DNA from: DYMC01 sp035406705
GTDB lineage: Bacteria; Verrucomicrobiota; Lentisphaeria; Victivallales; GWF2-50-93
Assembly: GCA_964426675.1 (NCBI GenBank)
Contig: CAYRRM010000003.1
Span: 62,001-126,000, forward strand
Length of the DNA stretch: 64,000 nt
Reading direction: 5' to 3'
Shown here one piece after another: positions 17,728 to 26,370 of the stretch; position 1 is the stretch's first letter; each line of letters starts with the position of its first letter. Below the pieces are notes generated by a model. It had not been told where the DNA came from, made no database searches, and worked only from the letters and a program-made list of their open reading frames with translations. Made by a program: the position numbers and the translations under genes.

Positions 17728-18516
17728 ATGATGAAGGTATTACAATTTAATTTCCTAAAGAACCCATATTTAAGGATTGTTTTTTCTATTTCAATAATAG
17801 TTATAGTTTCTACATCGTTTATATTTTTATTTAATTCTTTAAATAAGATAATGCTTTCAGAAAATCCCCATTTCATCATAAGGAAAATACTTATAAAAGG
17901 ATCCGTTTTATTAAAAGCAAGGGAATCTCAGGTCTTTCAATACGGAATGATAAAGCCAAACCAGACAAATCTTTTTGCTTTGAATTTGAAAGAACTAAGA
18001 AAAAAAATAAGTTCTTTGCCAATAGTTGAATCAGCAACTATCTCAAGAAAATTACCGGATACTGTAATCATAACAATTTCTGAACGTATTCCAAGAGTTG
18101 GCTTTAATTATCACGGAAGAAGGTGGTATGCCGACGAAAACGGTGTGGTATTTAGTGCTGCATCATATGGTCAGATAAGGCGTGACTTACCATTAGTAGT
18201 AGGTTTTTCCGCTCCTGATGTTATTACTGAAGGGGAATATGTTGAAAAACTTATTTTCCCGGCAAAACTTTCAGCAATAGCAAATAGATATTATCCAGAA
18301 TTTATTATTCAACGTATAGACTTGAGTTATAAAACTCATATCGTGTTAAAGCTCCATCCCCTTGATTCATATGATTATTATACAGTTATATTTCCAAAAG
18401 AAAAAGCTTTTGAAAAATTTGCCCTTTTTAAATGGGCATACTTAAAAAGCCTGGCAGAGAATACAGGCAAAAGAATTTTTGATCTTCGTTTCGAAGGACA
18501 GGTAGTAACAAGATAG
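17728..18516 (+). CDS. ftsQ: Cell division protein FtsQ/DivIB
   Basis: 262 residues: short cytoplasmic N-terminus, one membrane helix (LRIVFSISIIVIVSTSFIFLF), then a POTRA domain beginning HFIIRKILIKGSVLLKARE and the beta domain with ISRKLPDTVIITISERIPRVGF and WYADENGVVF, the standard FtsQ signature. FtsQ links early and late divisome proteins in the periplasm. It is found here outside any mur/ftsA/ftsZ cluster, next to trmL, whose TTG start is 26 bases further on. Confidence 0.9.
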   Translation: MMKVLQFNFLKNPYLRIVFSISIIVIVSTSFIFLFNSLNKIMLSENPHFIIRKILIKGSVLLKARESQVFQYGMIKPNQTNLFALNLKELRKKISSLPIVESATISRKLPDTVIITISERIPRVGFNYHGRRWYADENGVVFSAASYGQIRRDLPLVVGFSAPDVITEGEYVEKLIFPAKLSAIANRYYPEFIIQRIDLSYKTHIVLKLHPLDSYDYYTVIFPKEKAFEKFALFKWAYLKSLAENTGKRIFDLRFEGQVVTR

Positions 18517-18542
18517 ATTTTTAGAAAAAAACGAGGGCTAAA

Positions 18543-19034
18543 TTGTTTAATATTGTTTTGATCGCACCTGAAATTCCACAAAATACAGGTAATATTGGTA
18601 GAATATGTGTGAACAATGATTGCACCCTCCATATTGTTTACCCAATAGGTTTTTCCCTCGAAGAAAAATATGTCAAACGCGCTGGGCTCGATTATTGGAA
18701 GTATTTAAATTTAAAGTTATACGATAATGTTGATGAGTTTTTGTCTTTCTGTGAATTTAAAGACTTATTTATTTTTACCACAAAAGCAACAAAATTTATC
18801 TGGGAATGCCATATAAAACCTGATTCATATCTTGTTTTTGGTAACGAAAGTTCAGGCTTACCGGAAAAATTCCATAATAAATTTAAAGAAAACGCATATA
18901 AAATTCCGATGATCGGTAAAAATGCTCGCTCTCTTAATCTGGCAAATGCCATTTCTATCGTGGTATATGAAGGAATAAGACAAAATAAAACAAGTTTTTT
19001 ATCAAATTATCCTGCCAAAAAGTCATTCTTTTAG
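18543..19034 (+). CDS. trmL: tRNA (cytidine/uridine-34 2'-O)-methyltransferase TrmL
   Basis: 163 residues of a SPOUT (trefoil-knot) methyltransferase. The three SpoU motifs are visible: IPQNTGNIGRICVNNDC, YLVFGNESSGLPE and IPMIGKNARSLNLANAISIVVYE. TrmL dimers methylate the wobble ribose of tRNA-Leu isoacceptors. Length equals the family norm. The start is TTG, supported by GAGGG a few bases upstream; no nearer ATG fits. It is probably coupled to ftsQ. Confidence 0.93.
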   Translation: MFNIVLIAPEIPQNTGNIGRICVNNDCTLHIVYPIGFSLEEKYVKRAGLDYWKYLNLKLYDNVDEFLSFCEFKDLFIFTTKATKFIWECHIKPDSYLVFGNESSGLPEKFHNKFKENAYKIPMIGKNARSLNLANAISIVVYEGIRQNKTSFLSNYPAKKSFF

Positions 19035-19616
19035 CTTTAAACTTCTTAAAATAATCTATTTCTTAAATATTTTTCACAATCTGGTCTAGCTTTTCATAAT
19101 CCAATCCAATTAACTTATTGCATTTGCTTCATGAAAAAATGCAAAAACCACAGATAGAGCTATTATGATTTTTTTACAAAAATCACAACCAACATTTTAT
19201 TCTTTCCGCATCTTTCACCTGGATGGCAAAGCCCTTTTTCCCCAGTCTTCGTCGTAGTAATTATCCTAAAAAAAGCAATTGGTTGCATTTGCTGTAGATA
19301 CCAGGTAGCGAGAGGAAACTGTAGTAACTAGTAGTCGAAGCTAACGAGTAGATACGATAAATGCAGCCAATCTCTTGCGGGGTGAAAATCGTAAAAAAAT
19401 CGTCAACCTAAAAAATTGACAAAGCATAATGTACAACAACCTTATTTTCATATACATAAAAATAAAAACCATTTTCAACTGCTTTTTTAGGTTTATACAG
19501 TACCTCTCGATGACTTGCTGCTACGTCACACTGGTCAAAAGCGAAATATAGTTTAATAATTTAGTTAATATTATTAAATATCAATCTCTTACTTAACGTT
19601 ACTTTTATTTGTAAGA
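19035..19616. other. Gene-free interval between convergent genes
   Basis: About 580 bases between trmL and the isomerase gene. Most of it is MITE-like copy 2. The flanks (19035-19263 and 19493-19616) show no gene or clear terminator. Confidence 0.6.
19264..19492 (-). mobile_element. MITE-like repeat, copy 2 (229 bp, inverted relative to copy 1)
   Basis: Left end TCCTAAAAAAAGCAATTG, right end CAACTGCTTTTTTAGGT. Read on the minus strand it follows copy 1 (7056-7284) along its whole length with scattered substitutions, and length is identical. It lies between convergent trmL and the isomerase gene. No transposase is encoded. Confidence 0.8.
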
Positions 19617-20384
19617 TTACATCAAAAAACTCTCAAACATTTTTTTTGCATCAGCAAGATCCTTTATAGGATTATTTGAGTGAAATTCCATTCCCCAGAA
19701 TCCCTTATAACCGGCTTTCATGGTACTCTTAATGATTTTTGAATAATCTATTCCGCCAGATAGTTTGGGAATATCACGATATGGAATATCAGCAACATGT
19801 AGATGCCCCACATGTGCAATATTTACAGGCAAAATATTCTCTGAACTTTCTCCCATCATTTCCATATGATAAATATCATATAAAACTTTAAAAAATGGCG
19901 ACGATAATGACCTTGCAAGACTAAATGCATAACGCGAGTTATCCGCCTGATAATCTTCATGGTTATATATATTAAAAACTTCAAACAGGAGAATTACTTT
20001 ATTTTTTTCCGCATCAGGAAGAACTTTTTCAATTGCCATTCTGCAATTTAACATACCTTCACAGTCGGGTTGTCCCATTCGGTTTCCACTAAATATAATA
20101 AGAGCTTTTATTCCTTCTTCTCCTGCAATTTGAAGACTATCTCGTATTTTTTTTATCAGTCGCGGATGATTTTCCTTTCTGTTAAGGCCATGTGGGATAC
20201 AATCTGCAAAAATGCTTTCATTTAATATTTCCAAACCTGCTGATTTTGCAATTTTAAGTCTCTCTTGGGGCACCATTTCTACTCCTGTATATCCGAGTTC
20301 TACAAGTTTATTATAGTACTCTTCCGGTGATAGTCCGGATTTTTCATAATAAGCCCAATCAGCTGCACTAAATTTTAGTTTCAT
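19617..20384 (-). CDS. Sugar phosphate isomerase/epimerase-like TIM barrel (xylose isomerase-like)
   Basis: 255 residues from the ATG at 20384, chosen because AAGGAG lies just upstream; the frame is open to 20450 but that part overlaps the previous gene. GYTGVEMVPQERL, LLFEVFNIYNHEDY, KVLYDIYHMEMMGE, HVGHLHVADIPYRD and GGIDYSKI place it in the AP-endonuclease-2/hydroxypyruvate isomerase family, with Glu, Asp and His metal ligands in those segments. The role is probably isomerisation in a sugar-breakdown route together with the upstream dehydrogenase. The exact substrate is unknown. Confidence 0.85.
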   Translation of the reverse strand: MKLKFSAADWAYYEKSGLSPEEYYNKLVELGYTGVEMVPQERLKIAKSAGLEILNESIFADCIPHGLNRKENHPRLIKKIRDSLQIAGEEGIKALIIFSGNRMGQPDCEGMLNCRMAIEKVLPDAEKNKVILLFEVFNIYNHEDYQADNSRYAFSLARSLSSPFFKVLYDIYHMEMMGESSENILPVNIAHVGHLHVADIPYRDIPKLSGGIDYSKIIKSTMKAGYKGFWGMEFHSNNPIKDLADAKKMFESFLM

Positions 20385-20403
20385 AATTTTCTCCTTAAAT
20401 ATT

Positions 20404-21387
20404 TTAATTCCATTTAAATAATATTCCCATGGTTTCTCCACGTTTTTCATTAGCTATTTTGTAAGCCTCACGATACTGCTCCGGTTCAAAAATATGCGTA
20501 TTCAATCCTTCAAGACTAAACTTACCAGATTTCACAAATTCAAAAAACAAGTTAGATATTATCTTGAAATTCCAATTAGGGGTTTCATGGCAATCGTGTG
20601 CAGCGACTATATGTAGTCCTTTTGTCATTACCTCAGAGCTAAGATGCTGGTTCGCCGGACTTCCTGTATCTCCAAGTATTACTACTCTTCCAAATTTTCC
20701 TGCAATTTTTAATACGTCCTGAAAAACTTGATAATGTCCTGTACTATCAATAACAGTTTGGGGACCATCTCCACCACAGATCTTTTTTATCTCTTCAAAA
20801 GATTCTGAAAGAGATTTTGAAATACAATGTGAAGCTCCTCCTTTTTTTGCCATCTCAATTCTCATTTTTACTGAATCCACAACGATAATAGGAAATGAAC
20901 CTGCAACAGAACACCAACGTATTGCCATTTGCCCTATTGGTCCTGCTCCCACAATCAGAACAGAAGAACCTAATGATAAGTTAGCAACCCTTGCGGCCAT
21001 AGCACTTATCTTGGCCAATTTAAACCACGGGGCATCAGAATCTGATATAGAATCTGGTATTTTTATACAATCTGCTTCAGAAACAATATGTGCAGATGCA
21101 TGTCCTCTAGTTATTGCTACACGATCCCCCTTTTTAATCGAACTAACGTTTTTCCCTAATTCTTCTACCACCCCACAACAAGTATATCCGGGATAGAAAG
21201 GATATTTGACCCATTTGTCCCAGTGTGTACCAGGATCAAAATTTCTATTAAAAACAATATTTTCAGTCCCTGTACTCATCAAGCTAAAGTGCGTTCTCAC
21301 CTTTACTTCACCATCCTTTAAATCTGAAATTTCAAAATCTTCAAGTTCTACCAAGCATTTACCATTAAAAACAATCCTCTTTTCCAT
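20404..21387 (-). CDS. Zinc-binding medium-chain dehydrogenase
   Basis: 327 residues. HFSLMSTGTENIVF and YPGYTCCGVVEELG mark the catalytic domain of the polyol/alcohol dehydrogenase superfamily, and VLIVGAGPIGQMAIRWC at about 165-180 is the NAD(P) motif. The structural-zinc cysteine cluster is missing, as in the subgroup with S-x-x-S-x-G-T-E. It probably oxidises a sugar or polyol. It has an AAGGAG site, is followed by the isomerase gene after about 20 bases, and is divergent from an AraC-type regulator that likely controls both. Confidence 0.88.
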   Translation of the reverse strand: MEKRIVFNGKCLVELEDFEISDLKDGEVKVRTHFSLMSTGTENIVFNRNFDPGTHWDKWVKYPFYPGYTCCGVVEELGKNVSSIKKGDRVAITRGHASAHIVSEADCIKIPDSISDSDAPWFKLAKISAMAARVANLSLGSSVLIVGAGPIGQMAIRWCSVAGSFPIIVVDSVKMRIEMAKKGGASHCISKSLSESFEEIKKICGGDGPQTVIDSTGHYQVFQDVLKIAGKFGRVVILGDTGSPANQHLSSEVMTKGLHIVAAHDCHETPNWNFKIISNLFFEFVKSGKFSLEGLNTHIFEPEQYREAYKIANEKRGETMGILFKWN

Positions 21388-21434
21388 TTTTTCTCCTTAT
21401 TTTAATAATTCCCCTTACTAATAATTATTTTTTC

Positions 21435-21463
21435 TTGACATTATTTATTTTATCGTGTACTAT
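21435..21463 (+). promoter_or_regulatory. Sigma70-type promoter of the AraC-family gene
   Basis: TTGACA at 21435-21440, 17-base spacer, TACTAT at 21458-21463. The predicted +1 (about 21470) falls on the ATG at 21469, implying a leaderless or nearly leaderless transcript. Confidence 0.55.
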
Positions 21464-21468
21464 GTTAT

Positions 21469-22272
21469 ATGACAATTTCTAAAAACGGTTATTTATTTTC
21501 AAAATCGGTTAAATTTTTACGTGTTTTTCAGCATAAATTGAAATCGGGATATTTTTGTCCAATGCATTCTCATAATTGTGTAGAAATTGTTTTTCATCCA
21601 ACTGGCAGTGGGATAAGTCAACTTTCTTCAGGAAAAAAAATTAAATTTAACGCTGGTGATTTGCTAATTTATATGAAGGGAGAAATGCATAATCAGAAAA
21701 TGGAAGAAGATGGGATGGATAATTGTTTGCATTTTGAAGTTAAAAATAATTCCCTTGCTAAAAAACTTGCAAATATACAGATATTAATAAGTGTCAGGTC
21801 GAGAAGAATTCTAATGGATATTGCTGATATCTCTCATTGGCAGGAGGATGGTCCTGAAAATGCAAAAGATTTACGATTAACTGCACTTTTACAGGAAATA
21901 GTGTGGGAAGCTGAACTAAAAGAAAATTATAAAAAACTTAACAGAACAATTAATTTTGCCACAGAAGCATCACGAATACTTTCCCTTGAACTTGAAGAAC
22001 CGCCACTTATTTCAGACATAGCAAAAAGAATTGGGATAAGCAGTGAATACCTTAGGCATATTTTCAAGAATCATTTTGGAATTGGTATAAAGGAATTTTC
22101 TTTAAATAAACGTATTGAAAAGGCTAAAGAATTATTACTTCATTCTCCCATGCGTTTAAAGGAAGTTGCCGACTCATGCGGATTTGCTAATGAGAGAATT
22201 TTCTGTACAACCTTCAAAAAACGATGTGGACTTACACCCGGTCAATTCATACATAAAAACATGAATAAATAA
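21469..22272 (+). CDS. AraC-family transcriptional regulator
   Basis: 267 residues. The N-terminal cupin ligand domain has PMHSHNCVEIVFHPTGSG and GDLLIYMKGEMHNQ. The C-terminal 100 residues hold two helix-turn-helix units: PPLISDIAKRIGISSEYLRHIFKNHFG and MRLKEVADSCGFANERIFCTTFKKRCGLTPGQF. The cupin histidines suggest a sugar- or metal-type ligand. It is divergent from the dehydrogenase-isomerase pair, so I infer it activates that sugar-use operon. No ribosome binding site precedes the ATG, in keeping with a promoter placed right at the start. Confidence 0.92.
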   Translation: MTISKNGYLFSKSVKFLRVFQHKLKSGYFCPMHSHNCVEIVFHPTGSGISQLSSGKKIKFNAGDLLIYMKGEMHNQKMEEDGMDNCLHFEVKNNSLAKKLANIQILISVRSRRILMDIADISHWQEDGPENAKDLRLTALLQEIVWEAELKENYKKLNRTINFATEASRILSLELEEPPLISDIAKRIGISSEYLRHIFKNHFGIGIKEFSLNKRIEKAKELLLHSPMRLKEVADSCGFANERIFCTTFKKRCGLTPGQFIHKNMNK

Positions 22273-22361
22273 CTTAGTTATTGCAATTCGAAATCAGTTT
22301 AATCCCCCATCGACGTAAGAGGTATAAAATTACTTATTACGCACTTTTCATTTTTGAAACT

Positions 22362-22979
22362 TTAGAAACCTACCAGTGGCTTTTTAGCTTGCTTTGCAAT
22401 CTCTACTTCATCCTCCCATACTGCAAGCCCTGTTTTTAAATCAGTCAAAGTAAGATGAAAATAAAAATATGATTCTCTCATCCTTCCCTGTCTTGTACTT
22501 TGTTGTGTGATTTCACCAGCAAGACTATAATCTGGAGCAATTACGGTTCCCATTTTTTGAACTGTATTTTGGTTGAACATTTCATCATCCTGAAGGTCTC
22601 TCACCTGTTTTGTTGCCTTGTCTTCTGGCCCATCAGCACTGACAGCAGTAGTTGTTAGAGCCTGCCCTGAGCGCAAGATAGCTGTTCTAATTTTTTGTGT
22701 AAGTATTTGAATATCAATATGTTGATTTGTTGAATTCTTTACAGTGCTTACCATTATAACTGATTTTCTTCCATCATTTCTGAGCAATACACCTGAGGTG
22801 AGGAGGGAATTAACGCATTTTTCAGCGGCAATTTGCCAATCTTTTACATTAACATCATCAGTTGTTGTAATAGTATCTGTTCCTGAAGCATCAATTCTTG
22901 CTGGATCTGTTCCACATCCACTTGCAAAAATCGCAAGAGCAATAATCCCTGAAAAGAAGTAATAAAATGTTTTTTTCAT
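22362..22979 (-). CDS. Lipoprotein, penicillin-binding protein activator LpoB family
   Basis: 205 residues. The signal ends in a lipobox (AIFASGC), so the mature protein starts at Cys22 and is lipid-anchored. VIMVSTVKNSTNQHIDI, LTQKIRTAILRSG, PDYSLAGEI and FHLTLTDLKTGLAVWEDE are the LpoB-family blocks. In enterobacteria LpoB stimulates PBP1b from the outer membrane; the partner is not in the window. AGGAGAAAC precedes the ATG. A near copy of the window's palindrome (one mismatch) lies in the signal-peptide coding region at about 22923. Confidence 0.9.
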   Translation of the reverse strand: MKKTFYYFFSGIIALAIFASGCGTDPARIDASGTDTITTTDDVNVKDWQIAAEKCVNSLLTSGVLLRNDGRKSVIMVSTVKNSTNQHIDIQILTQKIRTAILRSGQALTTTAVSADGPEDKATKQVRDLQDDEMFNQNTVQKMGTVIAPDYSLAGEITQQSTRQGRMRESYFYFHLTLTDLKTGLAVWEDEVEIAKQAKKPLVGF

Positions 22980-23060
22980 TGGCGTTTCTCCTAATTTTTT
23001 CGTAAATATAAATCTCTAAAAAGAATTTTTCAAAAAAAATATTCCACTTTTGAAGACAAT

Positions 23061-24632
23061 TCAGTTTTCACAAATTTTTTTCTTAATTCTTATAGAAGAG
23101 TCTGATGCTCCAAGCAAAAGTATTATATCTTCAATCGGTGGTCCACTTTTTACTCCGCTCAAAGCTATTCTCAAAGGAAGGTTAAGAGAACCTTTTTTTA
23201 AATTGAATTTTTCTTCTGTTTTTCTTATAAGAGATTCTACGATATATGCATTCAGGTTTTTGAGAGAGTTAAGGGTCTCTGCAAAAGACAGTAATGCCTC
23301 TTTATTTGTGCCACTAAAAAATCTTTCCCTATCTTTCGAATTTATTTCATACGAATTAAAGAAAAAGTATTTCCATTCACTGACCTGAGCAAACGTTTTT
23401 GTTCTGGGATGCATTAATTTTGCGATTTTCGCAAATTTTTCCTTTTCCGGTTTTTTTTCTGACCATGGAATAAAATTATATGAGAGGTTTATAAACTCAT
23501 CTAAATTTAATTCAGAAATATATAATCCGTTCATATTTATTAACTTTTGAATATCAAATTGAGCAGGAGAGCTTTTAATCCTGTCAACCGAGAATTCTCT
23601 TATCATTTCTTCTTTTGTCATTTTTTCACGGTCATCTCCGGGCGACCATCCGAGTAAAGCGAGATAATTGAATAAAGCCTGTGGAAGAAAACCTTTATCT
23701 CTGAAATCCCCCACATAGGCATCTCCATCTCTTTTGCTATATGGTTTTCCTTGTTGGTTTACAATCATTGGCAAATGGGCATAACGAGGAGGTTGATAAC
23801 CTATTGCACTAAAGAGAAATAAATGTCGAAAAGTATTTTCAACATGGTCATCTCCTCTCATTATAAAATTTATTTCCTGCGTTATATCGTCACATACATT
23901 TGCAAGATGAAACACTGGTGTATTATTACTTCTCACGATAACAAAGTCTTTCATACTGTCGAGAGGTTTGGAAAGTTCTCCTTTTACTTCGTCCTTAAAA
24001 AATACCTCACGCCGTATAAACTCGATTTTACTTGCGTTGGAAATTTTTATTTCTTGCTCTGAAATTTCTTTGATTTTTTCATCCAGATTGAAGACGATTT
24101 TATTCTCTTTGTCAAATATTTGAAGTTTATATAATCCTGCTAAAGTTGTTTCTTTTTCGATAATTTTTTCATTTTCTATATAAGAAAACTTAGCCCCTGT
24201 AAGGCTAAGAGAGATATCTTCTTCATGATTTATTTGAATAGTAACTTTCTCTTTTTCTCTTACAAAATTTAATTTGGAACAGTCATAAGGAAAAATAAAA
24301 ATTATTGGTTGCCCCTTTGAATTTTCGCTATTTTTTTTAATGGCAAATCCCGTTTTGATCAATTTTTCTGCCGTTTCAAGGTGTTTCTGAAACTGAGTTG
24401 ATTGATATAATACCTCTCCATCGTAGTTTAACCCTAACCATTCTAATACATTGAAAAGCGCATTTACGGCTGATTCTGTTGAGCGTTCGACATCGGTATC
24501 TTCAATCCTTAGCAGGAATAGCCCATTCTGACTTCTAGCATACAGCCAATTAAATATGGCAACTCTAATATTGCCTATGTGGACATGTCCTGTTGGAGAA
24601 GGGGCAAATCTAACCTTGAGTTTGTTTATCAT
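23061..24632 (-). CDS. gltX: Glutamate--tRNA ligase with an unusual acceptor-region insert
   Basis: 523 residues from the ATG at 24632, which has GGAG six bases upstream; a second ATG lies 12 bases earlier. It charges tRNA-Glu. FAPSPTGHVHIGN is the class I HIGH region, LLRIEDTDVERS and FVIVRSNNTPVFHLANVCDD are catalytic-domain blocks, and PYSKRDGDAYV is the KMSKS-type loop. Two features differ from the family. The usual CFCTxEEL / YDGxCR stretch after residue about 100 is replaced by about 115 residues (GFAIKKN to IEFIRREV) with no similar motif. RGEDH reads RGDDH. Ordinary C-terminal anticodon-binding parts follow. Confidence 0.93.
   Translation of the reverse strand: MINKLKVRFAPSPTGHVHIGNIRVAIFNWLYARSQNGLFLLRIEDTDVERSTESAVNALFNVLEWLGLNYDGEVLYQSTQFQKHLETAEKLIKTGFAIKKNSENSKGQPIIFIFPYDCSKLNFVREKEKVTIQINHEEDISLSLTGAKFSYIENEKIIEKETTLAGLYKLQIFDKENKIVFNLDEKIKEISEQEIKISNASKIEFIRREVFFKDEVKGELSKPLDSMKDFVIVRSNNTPVFHLANVCDDITQEINFIMRGDDHVENTFRHLFLFSAIGYQPPRYAHLPMIVNQQGKPYSKRDGDAYVGDFRDKGFLPQALFNYLALLGWSPGDDREKMTKEEMIREFSVDRIKSSPAQFDIQKLINMNGLYISELNLDEFINLSYNFIPWSEKKPEKEKFAKIAKLMHPRTKTFAQVSEWKYFFFNSYEINSKDRERFFSGTNKEALLSFAETLNSLKNLNAYIVESLIRKTEEKFNLKKGSLNLPLRIALSGVKSGPPIEDIILLLGASDSSIRIKKKICEN
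23422..23432. repeat. Palindrome GCGA-TTT-TCGC
   Basis: In gltX; encodes F-A-K-I-A-K on the minus strand. Confidence 0.8.
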
Positions 24633-24703
24633 CTTTTTCTCCATTTTTTTTGAATTATACAGAATCTATTTTAAAATTCAACTGAAGGAAAAACTTTTTA
24701 AGT

Positions 24704-24732
24704 TTGTTATTTTCTTCAAATTGTGGTATATT
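24704..24732 (+). promoter_or_regulatory. Putative sigma70 promoter for the lipoprotein-htpX unit
   Basis: TTGTTA at 24704-24709, 17 bases, TATATT at 24727-24732; the first gene starts 41 bases later. Confidence 0.45.
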
Positions 24733-24773
24733 TTTAGTTAAAAATTATTTTTTTATGGAATCAGAACTTTTGC

Positions 24774-25157
24774 ATGAAAAAGGTAAAAATTGTTTCAAAT
24801 ATATTTTTATTTTTCGTATTTCTTGTATTTTCCTGTCGTAATTCTGAAATATCTAAGAAAATCCTAATTCCTTCTAATTATTCGGAAGTTCTAAGTTTTA
24901 GAGGCATGATTTTATATGGAGGTAATGGTTCTATAACGGAACCAATAATAATAAAAGGGGCAAAAAGTACATTTTATGGGATTGAAGCTGAACAATATTA
25001 TCTTGAAAAATATTATCCTGGTTATATTTTGTCGAATCAGTATCTTATTGAATCAAAAGATGCTTCCAAAATACTGGATTGTATTGAAATATTTCTCCCT
25101 GAAGGACAAAAGAAGAAAATATTTTTTGACATAACTGAATTCTATCAAAAAAAATAA
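24774..25157 (+). CDS. Small putative lipoprotein of unknown function
   Basis: 127 residues. The leader MKKVKIVSNIFLFFVFLVFSC ends in a lipobox-like LVFSC, so the mature protein would be a lipid-anchored product of about 107 residues. The rest shows FRGMILYGGNGSITEP and a C-terminal IEIFLPEGQKKKIFFDITEFY. I do not recognise a family. It ends four bases before the protease gene, so the pair is surely cotranscribed and may share a role in envelope quality control. Confidence 0.75.
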   Translation: MKKVKIVSNIFLFFVFLVFSCRNSEISKKILIPSNYSEVLSFRGMILYGGNGSITEPIIIKGAKSTFYGIEAEQYYLEKYYPGYILSNQYLIESKDASKILDCIEIFLPEGQKKKIFFDITEFYQKK

Positions 25158-25161
25158 GATT

Positions 25162-26370
25162 ATGTGGGAAATTGTAAGACAAAATAAAATAAAATCCGCC
25201 TTCTTAATTTGCGCTATGGGATTACTTCTTCTCTTTCTTGGAGCATCTTTTGGGGTGTTTTTTTCGCGAGGAAGGTCTGGAATTGTGCTGGGAATTTCAT
25301 TTGCTGGTGTAATATGGTTTTTTTTGACTTTTATCGCTTTTGTAGAGGGGAAAAACATATTATTAGCATTCTCAGGTGCAAAGGAAGTAAAACATAAAGA
25401 TGCCCCTCAGCTATATAATATAGTGGAGGAGATGAAAATTGCTGCTGCCCTTCCTTCAACACCAAAAGTTTATATTATTGAAAGCAATGCACCAAATGCG
25501 TTTGCTGTTGGTTCTCCTGGAGATTGTGCAGTAGCTGTTACAACAGGCTTATTAACAATTTTAAATCGCGATGAACTTCAAGCAGTAATTGCACACGAAA
25601 TAGGACATATAAAAAATGAAGATACAAAATTTCTTACTTTAGCCGGTGTTATGCTTGGAACAATTGTTATACTTTCAGATATGTTTACACGAATGATCTT
25701 TTATGGAAACATTGGAGGAAGAAGATCTCGAAGCTCAAGAGATAGTGGAGGGCAAATTCAGGTAATTCTCATCTTTGCCGGCATCATCCTTGCAATAATT
25801 GCCCCATTTATTGCACAATTAATTTATTTTGCATGTTCGCGAAGTAGAGAATATCTTGCTGATGCATCTTCAGCTATTTTTACAAGATATCCTGAAGGGC
25901 TTGCTTCCGCCCTGGAAAAAATCAGTGCAAAAGCCAAAATTCCACTTGAATCTGCAAATAGAGTTACGGCACCTATGTATATCATCCCTCCCCTTGGTCT
26001 TGATGGACATAGCTTTTCTTCTCTTTTCAGCACTCATCCTCCAACGGAAGAAAGGATAAAGATACTTCGTTCAATGGCAGGAGCAAGAATTCATGACTAT
26101 AATGAGGCGTATAAAAAATTTAAAAAAGAAAGCTTAATATCCAATCCAGAACGCGAAATTAACGAAGGACAACTGCGCTTGAGAGGAGTAGAAACAAAGG
26201 ATGAATCTATTCGAAAAAGAGCAAAAGAAGCTAATAACATATTGATGAAATCGGCTAATTTCAAATTTTTCGACTGTTCATGTGGACTTAAGTTCAAAGT
26301 TCCACCTGGTTTCATAGCTGAATCCGTAAATTGTCCACGCTGTGGCAAACATATCTCACTAAATGGGTGA
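25162..26370 (+). CDS. htpX: M48 (HtpX-type) membrane metalloprotease with C-terminal zinc ribbon
   Basis: 402 residues. Two N-terminal membrane helices (about 11-30 and 40-62), zinc site H145-E-I-G-H149, a second helical pair (about 155-180 and 200-222), then SREYLADASS giving the third ligand Glu. FSTHPPTEERIKIL is the usual M48 end. Beyond it an added region finishes with a zinc ribbon (FDCSCGLKFKVPP.. NCPRCGKH), which standard HtpX lacks. The enzyme degrades misfolded inner-membrane proteins with its active site facing the cytoplasm. The next gene starts within its stop codon. Confidence 0.92.
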   Translation: MWEIVRQNKIKSAFLICAMGLLLLFLGASFGVFFSRGRSGIVLGISFAGVIWFFLTFIAFVEGKNILLAFSGAKEVKHKDAPQLYNIVEEMKIAAALPSTPKVYIIESNAPNAFAVGSPGDCAVAVTTGLLTILNRDELQAVIAHEIGHIKNEDTKFLTLAGVMLGTIVILSDMFTRMIFYGNIGGRRSRSSRDSGGQIQVILIFAGIILAIIAPFIAQLIYFACSRSREYLADASSAIFTRYPEGLASALEKISAKAKIPLESANRVTAPMYIIPPLGLDGHSFSSLFSTHPPTEERIKILRSMAGARIHDYNEAYKKFKKESLISNPEREINEGQLRLRGVETKDESIRKRAKEANNILMKSANFKFFDCSCGLKFKVPPGFIAESVNCPRCGKHISLNG

